From positions 1-6,000 of the forward strand of contig DAOVJZ010000102.1 of the NCBI GenBank assembly GCA_030632035.1: DNA of 6,000 bases. Direction: 5' to 3'. This document shows positions 1-5,961 of the stretch, piece after piece (position 1 is the stretch's first letter; the number at the start of each line of letters is the position of its first letter). The notes under the pieces were generated by a model, which saw only the letters and a program-made list of their open reading frames with translations, had not been told where the DNA came from and ran no database searches. The stretch comes from Granulosicoccaceae bacterium. GTDB lineage: Bacteria > Pseudomonadota > Gammaproteobacteria > DAOVJZ01. The translations under genes and the position numbers were made by a program.

Positions 1-58
1 ATTATATAAAAACAGCCTGTTTTGGGTATTTCACCTATATATAAGGTAAGGAGGAGCC

Positions 59-652
59 TCAGGTGAACGAATAGTGGTGTTGGTCTGTTACGGCGGCATC
101 GAGCGGGATGTCCCAATCGTGGGATGACAGGGGAGAGGCAGATTTCTGGAATTCATGCGCCACACCAAACAGGCGGGGTTTTTTCCAGGTTTGTCGTCTG
201 GTCAGATAGGCCAGGGTACGGTCATAATAACCCCCACCCATACCAAGGCGATTCCCGGATTTATCGAAAACGACCAAGGGCAATAAAAGCAAATCCAGTG
301 ACCAGGCATGGATAAGTCGATGGCTGGGTACGTCCGGTTCCGGGATCATAAACCGGTTACAGGTGAGTTTGTCACCGGGCTGATAGCGAGCAAACCACAG
401 ACGCTTGTCTGAATTTCCGCGTAGTACGGGCAGGAAACAATGCTTGCCTCGTTTCCATGCGGTTTCTATTACATCATCCAGATGTATTTCTCCATCGTTG
501 GCCAGATAGAAAGCGATATGCTGGCTACGTTGGAAAACAGGCAGGCGGCACAGGTTTTGCGCCAGTTGTCGCGCGGCTTTTTGTTGTTCCGGGATGGATA
601 GCTGTTGTCGATGGGTACGGATTTGTTTACGCAGGGTAGTACGTGAAGTCAT
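59..652 (-). CDS. fau: 5-formyltetrahydrofolate cyclo-ligase (5,10-methenyl-THF synthetase)
   Basis: This cytosolic enzyme of one-carbon metabolism converts 5-formyltetrahydrofolate to 5,10-methenyltetrahydrofolate using ATP, recycling the storage folate. The 197-residue product has the family layout: a basic helical N-terminus (TLRKQIRTHRQQL), the DGEI segment near residue 53, PVL near 75, and the nucleotide-binding signature RLGMGGGYYDRTL at about residues 135-147, followed by GVAHE and the terminal WDIPLDAAVT block. Length fits the family (E. coli about 182). The frame stays open to a TTG at 664, but that start has no ribosome binding site. I prefer the ATG at 652, which gives the usual N-terminus, although it too has only a weak GAG upstream. 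The gene lies just after the 6S RNA gene on the same strand, the E. coli ssrS-fau (ygfA) arrangement, so it is probably expressed by read-through from the 6S promoter. Function is confident; the start is less so. Confidence 0.95.
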   Translation of the reverse strand: MTSRTTLRKQIRTHRQQLSIPEQQKAARQLAQNLCRLPVFQRSQHIAFYLANDGEIHLDDVIETAWKRGKHCFLPVLRGNSDKRLWFARYQPGDKLTCNRFMIPEPDVPSHRLIHAWSLDLLLLPLVVFDKSGNRLGMGGGYYDRTLAYLTRRQTWKKPRLFGVAHEFQKSASPLSSHDWDIPLDAAVTDQHHYSFT

Positions 653-676
653 GTCTCGGCCCAATCAGTATTAGTA

Positions 677-856
677 GGTATCCCCCGCCTGTGCCGTAAT
701 AAATCATCGTCCTTGAACCAAAGGTTCAGGTGGGAACATGGACGATACCTCAGGCTTTCCGGCTAGCGGACATGCACATGACACCGTCAGGCAGTTCCCT
801 GGACATTCGTATGGCTCAAGAAATATTCCGATCTATCCTCGAACACCGCAGGGGAT
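677..856 (-). ncRNA. ssrS: 6S RNA, regulator of RNA polymerase
   Basis: 6S RNA binds the sigma-70 RNA polymerase holoenzyme by mimicking an open promoter and lowers transcription in stationary phase. Read on the minus strand, the zapA-fau gap shows its hallmarks. The ends pair into a closing stem: AUCCCCUGC (856-848) with the GCGGGGGAU side (about 688-680), continued by UGU/ACA. The 3' half has the characteristic small hairpin CCTGAACC-TTT-GGTTCAAGG (730-711), very close to the CCUUGAACC...GGUUCAAGG hairpin of E. coli 6S RNA. The terminal arm contains GTGCATGTCCG and CCGGAAAGCCT, matching the corresponding E. coli part. Gene order zapA-ssrS-fau is also the known one. Length is about 180 nt (E. 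coli 184). The 5' end is placed from the upstream -10 element and the stem; the 3' end is placed from the stem only, so both ends may shift by a few bases. A covariance-model match was not computed. Confidence 0.93.
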
Positions 857-862
857 AACTCT

Positions 863-868
863 ATTTTA
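863..868 (-). promoter_or_regulatory. Candidate -10 element for 6S RNA (TAAAAT)
   Basis: On the minus strand TAAAAT (868-863) matches the TATAAT consensus at five of six positions. Its last base lies 7 bases before A856, exactly where the 6S closing stem begins, so start site and RNA structure agree. The first three bases of the hexamer are also the TAA stop codon of zapA. I see no convincing -35 hexamer at 16-18 bases spacing (ACCATC or neighbours) and no extended -10 TG. The promoter may therefore rely on other contacts or on sigma-S as well. This is inferred from position and consensus only. Confidence 0.6.
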
Positions 869-1186
869 GCTGGAAAGTTCCATTTGATGGTAGCTGCCCA
901 GAGCACTTTCTACCTTGGTCTGGAGCATCTGGATGCGATTGCTGATGCCTGTGTTCATATCACTGCGGCCAGATTGCTGTTTTATCATCTGGTGGGCAAT
1001 ATTAAGGCCAGTCATAACCGCAATTCTTTCAGCACCTATGACTTTGCCACTCTGGCGTAATTCTTTCATTTGCTGGTTCAGCATTTGTGCGGCGGCCAAT
1101 AAAGCCTTTTCTTCGTCAGGGGGACAGGAAATGACATATTCCTTATCGAGGATATTAATGGTGACTGGAGTTACATCTTTGCTCAC
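866..1186 (-). CDS. zapA: Cell division protein ZapA
   Basis: ZapA binds FtsZ at mid-cell, bundles the filaments and stabilises the Z ring. The 106-residue product has the ZapA domain: an N-terminal beta segment VTINILDKEYVISCPPDEE (about residues 8-26), a helix LLAAAQMLNQQMKELR (about 29-44), the conserved segment GAERIAVMTGLNIAHQ (about 51-66), then a C-terminal helical tail likely to form the coiled coil used for tetramerisation. Length matches the family (E. coli 109). The start is GTG at 1186, chosen because it is preceded by a strong GAGGAG at 1197-1192 with 5-base spacing and because the next Met lies well inside the domain. The GTG overlaps the TGA of the upstream coiled-coil gene (GTGA, 4 bases), which suggests translational coupling. 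The stop codon lies within the -10 element proposed for 6S RNA. Confidence 0.96.
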   Translation of the reverse strand: MSKDVTPVTINILDKEYVISCPPDEEKALLAAAQMLNQQMKELRQSGKVIGAERIAVMTGLNIAHQMIKQQSGRSDMNTGISNRIQMLQTKVESALGSYHQMELSS

Positions 1187-1446
1187 GCTTGCTCCTCAAG
1201 TGCCTTGAGACGTGTGATCATGGTCTCGACACGGGTTCTGGCCATTTCGGTTTTCTTGAGTAGATTGTCGCGATCTGAACGCAAGGAACCATTCTCTGAT
1301 TTGAGAGTGCCGCAAGCACCGATCAGGTCATCGATTTGACCTTCGAGTTTCTTCATATCAACATCAGCTACATTTTTATTTTCGGCTTTGGTCATCATGG
1401 GGTCAATATAAAACGGCATACTTTCCGGGTCAATGGATAAATTCAT
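1183..1446 (-). CDS. TIGR02449-type small coiled-coil protein next to ZapA
   Basis: The product is a small, highly charged, almost wholly helical protein with a heptad-like pattern from about residue 31 to the end (MKKLEGQIDDLIGACGTLKSE, then LRSDRDNLLKKTEMARTRVE, ending MITRLKALEEQA). This fits the TIGR02449 family, short coiled-coil proteins often encoded immediately upstream of zapA in non-enteric gammaproteobacteria and superficially like ZapB. A role in division together with ZapA is an inference from position; the biochemical function is not established here. There is no signal peptide or membrane segment. Family members as I recall them are about 65-70 residues, so the 87 residues counted from 1446 are long. 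In-frame ATGs at 1419, 1398, 1395 and 1356 are alternatives. None has a good ribosome binding site (the ATG at 1419 has a weak GGAA), so the start is uncertain. It overlaps zapA by 4 bases and is probably cotranscribed with it. Confidence 0.85.
   Translation of the reverse strand: MNLSIDPESMPFYIDPMMTKAENKNVADVDMKKLEGQIDDLIGACGTLKSENGSLRSDRDNLLKKTEMARTRVETMITRLKALEEQA
1192..1197 (-). promoter_or_regulatory. Ribosome binding site of zapA (GAGGAG)
   Basis: Minus-strand GAGGAG at 1197-1192 lies 5 bases before the GTG at 1186 and decides this non-ATG start. It sits within the last codons of the upstream coiled-coil gene. Its first three bases form part of a perfect 6-bp inverted repeat (1209-1195), so access may depend on the ribosome arriving from upstream. 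Confidence 0.75.
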
Positions 1447-1576
1447 TTTTGTTGAAATATGCCATACTTTTTTGTGTGTGCTATGTTATTGAATTTATTC
1501 CATCCCCTGATTGGTTATACTGTTCATTCAATAGGTTGCGAAAGGCACATGCTTCAAGAGTGATTAAAGGATTACG
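1447..1576. promoter_or_regulatory. Divergent intergenic promoter region
   Basis: This AT-rich spacer separates the two divergent arms and must hold their promoters. On the plus strand TATACT (1516-1521, five of six to consensus) is a plausible -10 for ygfB, giving a leader of about 49 bases; no good -35 is seen at normal spacing (TTGAAT at 1489-1494 is 21 bases away). On the minus strand TATAAC (1519-1514) is a plausible -10 for the coiled-coil gene and zapA, with TTCGCA 17 bases upstream as a partial -35. The two hexamers overlap by four bases. I see no operator palindrome, riboswitch or terminator. Hexamer calls are by eye. Confidence 0.5.
1567..1571 (+). promoter_or_regulatory. Ribosome binding site of ygfB (AAGGA)
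   Basis: AAGGA lies 5 bases upstream of the ATG at 1577, a well-spaced Shine-Dalgarno site that supports this start. Confidence 0.7.
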
Positions 1577-2134
1577 ATGAGTTTACAAAAAATCAATCAG
1601 TTAAATGAACAAATGAATCGTATACAGGCACCCATGGATATTTATGAGGCGCATGGTTGTTTGTGTGGTTTGTTGTCTGCAAGTAGTGATATCGACAAGC
1701 ATGACTGGTTTTCACATGTGCTTGATGGGCTTGATCTAAATAATTTATCGGTGCAGGAAGTCAGTGATCAACTGGCACAGTTATTTGATCAAACAGTTAA
1801 GGGGCTTGATGATGCAATGTTAGGTTTTCAATTACTGTTACCTGATGAGGATGAGGCTCTGGAAGATCGAACGCCGGCACTGGCCGATTGGTGTCAGGGT
1901 TTTTTATTTGGGCTGGGCGCAGGGGGCTTCAAAAATCAGGAAGCCTTGTCTGAAGAGGTACAGGAAATCCTCAAGGATATCAGTGAAATTTCCAGAATAA
2001 TGCATGGTGGGGAAGATGATGATGAGAGCGAAGAAGCCTTTATGGAACTCGTCGAATATATCCGCATAGGTGTATTATTGATCTATGGAGAGCTGGGTTC
2101 ATTACCGGATGGCGATGGGCCGACACTGCATTAA
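1577..2134 (+). CDS. ygfB: YgfB family protein (UPF0149)
   Basis: This is a small, acidic, cytosolic helical protein of the UPF0149 (YgfB/YecA) family. Family features in order are the N-terminal EAHGCLCGLL (about residues 24-33), an acidic LLPDEDEALEDRTPAL stretch (about 87-102) followed by WCQGFLFGLG (about 105-114), an acidic linker GGEDDDESEEAF (about 144-155), and a C-terminal helix ending GVLLIYGEL (about 165-173). The 185 residues compare with about 192 in E. coli. Its molecular activity is not settled in most species; in Pseudomonas aeruginosa YgfB is reported to repress an ampDh3-linked regulator and so affect beta-lactam resistance, and whether that applies here is unknown. It heads the ygfB-pepP-ubiH-ubiI cluster, an order shared with E. 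coli, and its stop is 9 bases before pepP, so cotranscription is likely. Confidence 0.95.
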   Translation: MSLQKINQLNEQMNRIQAPMDIYEAHGCLCGLLSASSDIDKHDWFSHVLDGLDLNNLSVQEVSDQLAQLFDQTVKGLDDAMLGFQLLLPDEDEALEDRTPALADWCQGFLFGLGAGGFKNQEALSEEVQEILKDISEISRIMHGGEDDDESEEAFMELVEYIRIGVLLIYGELGSLPDGDGPTLH

Positions 2135-2143
2135 AACAGGGTT

Positions 2144-3451
2144 ATGAATATAAACGAATTTGCCAAGCGTCGTCGTCGCCTCATGCGCATGATGGGACAG
2201 GACAGTATTGCTGTTTTGCCGACAGCATCTGTGCGAATTCGTAATCGTGATGTTGAGTATCCTTATCGTCCTGACAGTGACTTTTATTACCTGACCGGAT
2301 TCAATGAACCGGAAGCTGTGATGGTGCTCGCACCCGGACGGGAACATGGCGAATATATATTATTTTGTCGTGAAAATGATCCGGAGCAGGAAACCTGGCA
2401 TGGAAGACGTGTCGGGCAAGAAGGGGCTTGTGAAATCTTTGAGGCCGATGATTCTTTTCCTATCAGTGATATCGATGACATCCTGCCGGGGTTGCTCGAA
2501 GATCGTGAGCGTGTGTTTTACACCATCGGTTGTGAACCGGAATTTGATCAAAAAGTGACAGGCTGGATAAACCAGTTACGCAAAAAATCCCATGCTGGTG
2601 TACACACCCCCGCTGAGTTTGTTGCACTTGATCATCTGTTGCATGACATGCGCTTGTACAAGAGCCGTTCCGAGGTCAGTGCAATTCGTAAAGCAGTAAA
2701 AATTTCTATCAAGGCACACAAACGTGCCATGCAAAAATGCCGTCCGGAAATGACTGAAGATCAGATAGAAGCCGAACTCCTGTATGAGTTTATGCGTAAT
2801 GGTGCCAAGTCACCGGCTTACCCCCCCATTGTGGCAGCAGGTGAGAATGGTTGTATTTTGCATTACACCGAAAATTCAGATGTGATGAAAAGCAAAGAAT
2901 TGTTATTGATTGATGCGGGTGCTGAATATGATAGTTATGCCGCTGATATTACGCGTACCTTTCCGGTAAACGGAAAATTTACCCGCGCACAAAAGGATGT
3001 GTATGAAATAGTACTCGCGGCACAGGAAGCGGCGATTGAAAAAGTACAACCTGGCAATCATTGGAACGATCCCCATGAAGCGGCTGTGCGCGTCATTACC
3101 CAGGGGCTGATCGATTTGGGTTTACTCAAAGGTCGGTTGTCTACCTTGCTTAAGAAACACGCCTACAAAAAATTCTATATGCATCGCACTGGCCACTGGC
3201 TTGGCATGGATGTGCACGATGTCGGTGACTACAAGGTGGGGGATGAGTGGCGTATTCTCGAACCCGGTATGGTCATGACCGTCGAGCCAGGGATCTATAT
3301 TCCTGCTCATACCGACAAGGTCGCACGCAAATGGTGGGATATCGGTATTCGTATCGAGGATGATGTGCTGGTCACACGCGATGGTAATGAGGTATTGACT
3401 GAAGCCCTGCCCCGATCAGTGGCTGAAATTGAAGAATTAATGGCCGGTTGA
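2144..3451 (+). CDS. pepP: Xaa-Pro aminopeptidase (aminopeptidase P II)
   Basis: This cytosolic metallopeptidase removes the N-terminal residue from peptides whose second residue is proline. The 435-residue protein (E. coli 441) has an N-terminal AMP_N domain (about 1-170, with YRPDSDFYYLTGFNEPEA near 41-58) and a C-terminal pita-bread catalytic domain. All expected dinuclear metal ligands can be seen: D257 in LLLIDAGAEY, D268 in AADITRTFP, H351 in HRTGHWLG, E381 in MTVEPGIYI and E405 in GIRIEDD. The catalytic histidines H240 (ILHYTEN) and H358 (DVHDVGDY) are also present, so it should be active, probably with Mn(II). The ATG at 2144 follows the ygfB stop by 9 bases with an AGGG only 2 bases away, an unusually tight spacing that may favour coupling to ygfB. 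A run of seven C at 2821-2827 lies within the reading frame. The gene looks intact. Confidence 0.97.
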   Translation: MNINEFAKRRRRLMRMMGQDSIAVLPTASVRIRNRDVEYPYRPDSDFYYLTGFNEPEAVMVLAPGREHGEYILFCRENDPEQETWHGRRVGQEGACEIFEADDSFPISDIDDILPGLLEDRERVFYTIGCEPEFDQKVTGWINQLRKKSHAGVHTPAEFVALDHLLHDMRLYKSRSEVSAIRKAVKISIKAHKRAMQKCRPEMTEDQIEAELLYEFMRNGAKSPAYPPIVAAGENGCILHYTENSDVMKSKELLLIDAGAEYDSYAADITRTFPVNGKFTRAQKDVYEIVLAAQEAAIEKVQPGNHWNDPHEAAVRVITQGLIDLGLLKGRLSTLLKKHAYKKFYMHRTGHWLGMDVHDVGDYKVGDEWRILEPGMVMTVEPGIYIPAHTDKVARKWWDIGIRIEDDVLVTRDGNEVLTEALPRSVAEIEELMAG

Positions 3452-3506
3452 CCACAATTTAAGCGATAATAGCCCTCTCAATTAGCAGTTTCCCTGTTCA
3501 GGTGTA
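3452..3506 (+). other. pepP-ubiH spacer, no clear signal
   Basis: These 55 bases contain no stable hairpin followed by T residues, so no terminator is evident and read-through from pepP into ubiH is likely. GATAAT at 3465-3470 resembles a -10 element but has no matching -35 upstream. AGGTG at 3500-3504 is a close, modest ribosome binding site for the ATG at 3507. Confidence 0.4.
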
Positions 3507-4760
3507 ATGACTAACCAGACCCAAAATGATTTTGATGTGTTGATTGTTGGTGGCGGCATGGTGGGTGCCAGTCTGGCGATTGCCTTGCGTGATCAACCCC
3601 TGCGCATCGGTATGATTGAAGCTGTGGCCTGGCAAGTGGAAGACCAGCCGGGTTATGACGATCGTACTATTGCACTGGCATGGGGCAGTCGCCGTATTTT
3701 TGAAAGCATGGGGGTGTGGCAGGCCATGACACCGGATGCAACTGCAATCAAAACCATTCACGTTTCTGATCAGGGTCACTTTGGTTTTACCCGACTTGAT
3801 GCCCGTCAGCAACAAGTTGAGGCATTGGGCTATGTGATCACCGCCCGTTCTATTGGTAAGGTGTTGACTCAACAGTTGGCCAAACAAGCCAACGTCACGT
3901 TAATCTCTCCGGCAACAGTAACAAATATTGATTTCAGCAATACCTGTACAACAGTAACAGTTGATCAGGAAGGGCAATCGAGACAATACACATCCAGTTT
4001 GTTAGTCGGTGCCGATGGTGTGCAATCAACGGTGCGTGAGCTGTTGTCGATTGAAACCACTATTAATGATTATGGCCAAACTGCGATTATTGCCAACCTG
4101 ACAACGGAAAAGGCGCACAACCATATTGCGTTTGAACGTTTTACCAGAACCGGTCCAATGGCATTGTTGCCACTGGATAAAAATCGTTGTGCGTTGGTGT
4201 GGACGGTAGAAACTTCACAAGTTGATGAAGTCATGTCACTGGATGATGATGCTTTTTTGCAGGCAGTACAAAAACGTTTTGGTTATCGGCTGGGTAAATT
4301 ACTTAAAGTTGGAAAACGTGATGCCTATCCATTGTGTCTTGTGCGCGCGCAGGAACAGGTACGTGAACGTCTGGCCCTGGTTGGTAATGCGGCACACACA
4401 CTACATCCAGTTGGAGGACAGGGTTTCAATTTAGGATTGCGTGATGTTGCAACACTGGCACAAGTCATTGTTGAAGCGATGCAAATGGAAAAGGACATTG
4501 GTCATTTACCCATACTGAATCATTATGCCGATTGGCGTATGAATGATCATGATCGTGTAATCAATTTTACTGACAATCTAGTAAAACTTTTTTCCAATGA
4601 TTCTTTGCTATTAAGTTTTGCACGCAATATCGGCTTGTTGGCCGCTGATGTGTTACCTCCGGTCAAAAAGGCCTTGTTACGTCGTACTATGGGGATTCAT
4701 GGGTATTTGCCGCGTCTGGCGCGTGGATTGTCGTTACAGGGAAATTGGCATGGAACATAA
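3507..4760 (+). CDS. ubiH: UbiH, ubiquinone biosynthesis FAD-dependent hydroxylase (C4)
   Basis: This FAD-dependent monooxygenase of ubiquinone synthesis hydroxylates C4 of the 2-polyprenyl-6-methoxyphenol ring; in E. coli it works within the soluble Ubi metabolon. Three flavoprotein motifs are visible in the 417 residues: the Rossmann GGGMVG (15-20), the DG motif GADGVQSTVR (168-177), and the second FAD site ALVGNAAHTLHP (about 290-301) followed by GGQGFNLGLRD (303-313). The GNAA in place of the usual GDAA is also seen in E. coli UbiH and separates it from UbiI and UbiF, so it supports the subtype rather than suggesting a defect. The DDRTIALAWGSRRIFE segment (51-66) also fits UbiH. Length is a little above E. 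coli UbiH (392). It follows pepP by 55 bases and overlaps ubiI by 11 bases. No membrane segment is needed. Family is certain; the C4 assignment rests on motif and synteny. Confidence 0.95.
   Translation: MTNQTQNDFDVLIVGGGMVGASLAIALRDQPLRIGMIEAVAWQVEDQPGYDDRTIALAWGSRRIFESMGVWQAMTPDATAIKTIHVSDQGHFGFTRLDARQQQVEALGYVITARSIGKVLTQQLAKQANVTLISPATVTNIDFSNTCTTVTVDQEGQSRQYTSSLLVGADGVQSTVRELLSIETTINDYGQTAIIANLTTEKAHNHIAFERFTRTGPMALLPLDKNRCALVWTVETSQVDEVMSLDDDAFLQAVQKRFGYRLGKLLKVGKRDAYPLCLVRAQEQVRERLALVGNAAHTLHPVGGQGFNLGLRDVATLAQVIVEAMQMEKDIGHLPILNHYADWRMNDHDRVINFTDNLVKLFSNDSLLLSFARNIGLLAADVLPPVKKALLRRTMGIHGYLPRLARGLSLQGNWHGT
4738..4742 (+). promoter_or_regulatory. Ribosome binding site of ubiI (AGGGA)
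   Basis: AGGGA within the end of ubiH lies 7 bases before the ATG at 4750. It decides the ubiI start against an upstream in-frame ATG at 4618, which would add 44 residues that look like out-of-frame ubiH sequence and place the flavin site far from the N-terminus. Confidence 0.7.
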
Positions 4761-5961
4761 ACAGGACATCGTCATTATTGGTGCCGGTATGGTGGGTGCA
4801 GCACTGGCATGTGCAGTTGCCCCCAGTGGTTTAAAGATCACGTTAGTTGATACACGTCCTCCACCACAAATCTCGGATACTGAATTTGATTTACGTGTCA
4901 GTGCGATTACGCGCGCATCACAAAATATTTTTTCAGCGCTGGATGCATGGGACTTCATGGAACAGAAACGTGTCAGTCCGTTTTATGAAATGCGGGTGTG
5001 GGACAGTCAGGGCAATGGTCATATCCATTTTAATGTAGCCGAGATCGGTGAAGATACATTGGGCTGGATTGTCGAAAACAGTATTATTCAAAACGCGTTA
5101 CTGGATCGTGTATCACATTTTGAAAATGTGGAATTGATTTATCCTGAGCGCATTACTGATTTTGTTGTAAATGATGATGTTGTTTCAATTGAACTGGCCA
5201 GCGGCAAAAAATTACAAAGTAATTTGTTAATCGGTGCCGATGGGGCTGATTCTACAGTGCGTAAACTGGCAGGCATCTCGACACGCGGCTGGTCTTATGA
5301 TCAACAGGGACTGGTTTGTACCGTGCGTACATCGGGATATCATAATGAAATGGTACAACAGGTATTTTTGCCAACGGGTCCATTGGCCTTTTTACCAATT
5401 GGTGATCACACTTGTTCTATTGTCTGGTCACTCAGTGGTGACAGCGCTGAACGGCTTAGCTCACTGGACGATGAAGAGTTTCTTAAGGAACTGCAATCGG
5501 CGTTTGGTGATTCACTCGGTACCATGTTGGAAGTGGGGCCACGTGCCGTGTTCCCGTTACGTTTGCAACATAGCATGGAGTATGTTCAACCACGTGTCGC
5601 ATTAGTTGGTGATGCGGCCCATGCCATTCACCCGCTCGCCGGGCAGGGTGTGAATCTCGGTTTGGCCGATGCGGCCTCACTGGCGGATGTGCTGCTGGAT
5701 GCACTGGATCAAAAACGTGACATCGGTGCGATACAGGTGTTGCGTAAATTTGAACGCTGGCGCAAGGGTGACAATCTCACCATGATGGCGACCATGGACG
5801 GATTCAAGCGTCTGTTTGGTAGCCAGTTGGCACCGGTTACCGGCCTGCGAAATCTTGGACTAAGCCTGGCCAATAATCTGACACCACTGAAGAATATGAT
5901 CATGCGTCGAGCTATGGGTCTGGAGGGTGATCTGGCTAAGCTGGCTCGTCCTCGCTATTAA
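4750..5961 (+). CDS. ubiI: UbiI (VisC), ubiquinone biosynthesis FAD-dependent hydroxylase (C5)
   Basis: This is a second UbiH/COQ6-type FAD monooxygenase, in E. coli the enzyme that hydroxylates C5 of the polyprenylphenol ring before O-methylation. From the ATG at 4750 it has 403 residues (E. coli UbiI 400). Visible motifs are GAGMVG (11-16), LRVSAITRAS (48-57), GWIVENSIIQNAL (105-117), IGADGADSTVR (161-171), and GDAAHAIHPLAGQGVNLG (287-304). CSIVWSLS (222-229), QVFPL-like AVFPL (266-270), and the C-terminal LRKFERWRKGDN and AMGLEGDL fit UbiI better than UbiF, but the hydroxylation position in this clade (UbiI, UbiF, UbiL, UbiM) cannot be proved from sequence by eye. It overlaps the end of ubiH by 11 bases in another frame, so translation is probably coupled. 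Its tandem position after ubiH is the E. coli arrangement (ubiH-visC). The gene is complete; only 39 bases follow it, with no terminator visible. Confidence 0.93.
   Translation: MEHKQDIVIIGAGMVGAALACAVAPSGLKITLVDTRPPPQISDTEFDLRVSAITRASQNIFSALDAWDFMEQKRVSPFYEMRVWDSQGNGHIHFNVAEIGEDTLGWIVENSIIQNALLDRVSHFENVELIYPERITDFVVNDDVVSIELASGKKLQSNLLIGADGADSTVRKLAGISTRGWSYDQQGLVCTVRTSGYHNEMVQQVFLPTGPLAFLPIGDHTCSIVWSLSGDSAERLSSLDDEEFLKELQSAFGDSLGTMLEVGPRAVFPLRLQHSMEYVQPRVALVGDAAHAIHPLAGQGVNLGLADAASLADVLLDALDQKRDIGAIQVLRKFERWRKGDNLTMMATMDGFKRLFGSQLAPVTGLRNLGLSLANNLTPLKNMIMRRAMGLEGDLAKLARPRY

Noticed and set aside
5..19. AAAACAG/CTGTTTT inverted repeat as a fau terminator
   Set aside because: The stem is AT-rich with almost no room for a loop, and the T run is short. 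A real terminator may lie beyond the window edge.
33..47. ACCTATATATAAGGT palindrome-like sequence as an operator
   Set aside because: Mostly simple alternating AT with only four GC-containing flank pairs; no partner copy elsewhere in the window.
290..301. GNAAH instead of GDAAH in UbiH as a damaged flavin site (coordinates are residues)
   Set aside because: E. coli UbiH also has GNAA at this place, so it is a normal subtype feature.
3498..3887. Minus-strand open frame of 129 residues opposite ubiH
   Set aside because: It lies wholly against a well-supported gene, has no recognisable domain, and its composition looks like the antisense of ubiH.
4618..4749. 44-residue upstream extension of UbiI
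   Set aside because: The extra segment overlaps ubiH in another frame, is rich in Cys and Trp, has no homology to the family, and would displace the N-terminal flavin motif. The ATG at 4750 has a proper ribosome binding site.
5234..5605. Plus-strand open frame of 123 residues inside ubiI
   Set aside because: Out-of-frame shadow of ubiI with improbable Cys, His and Trp content and no ribosome binding site.
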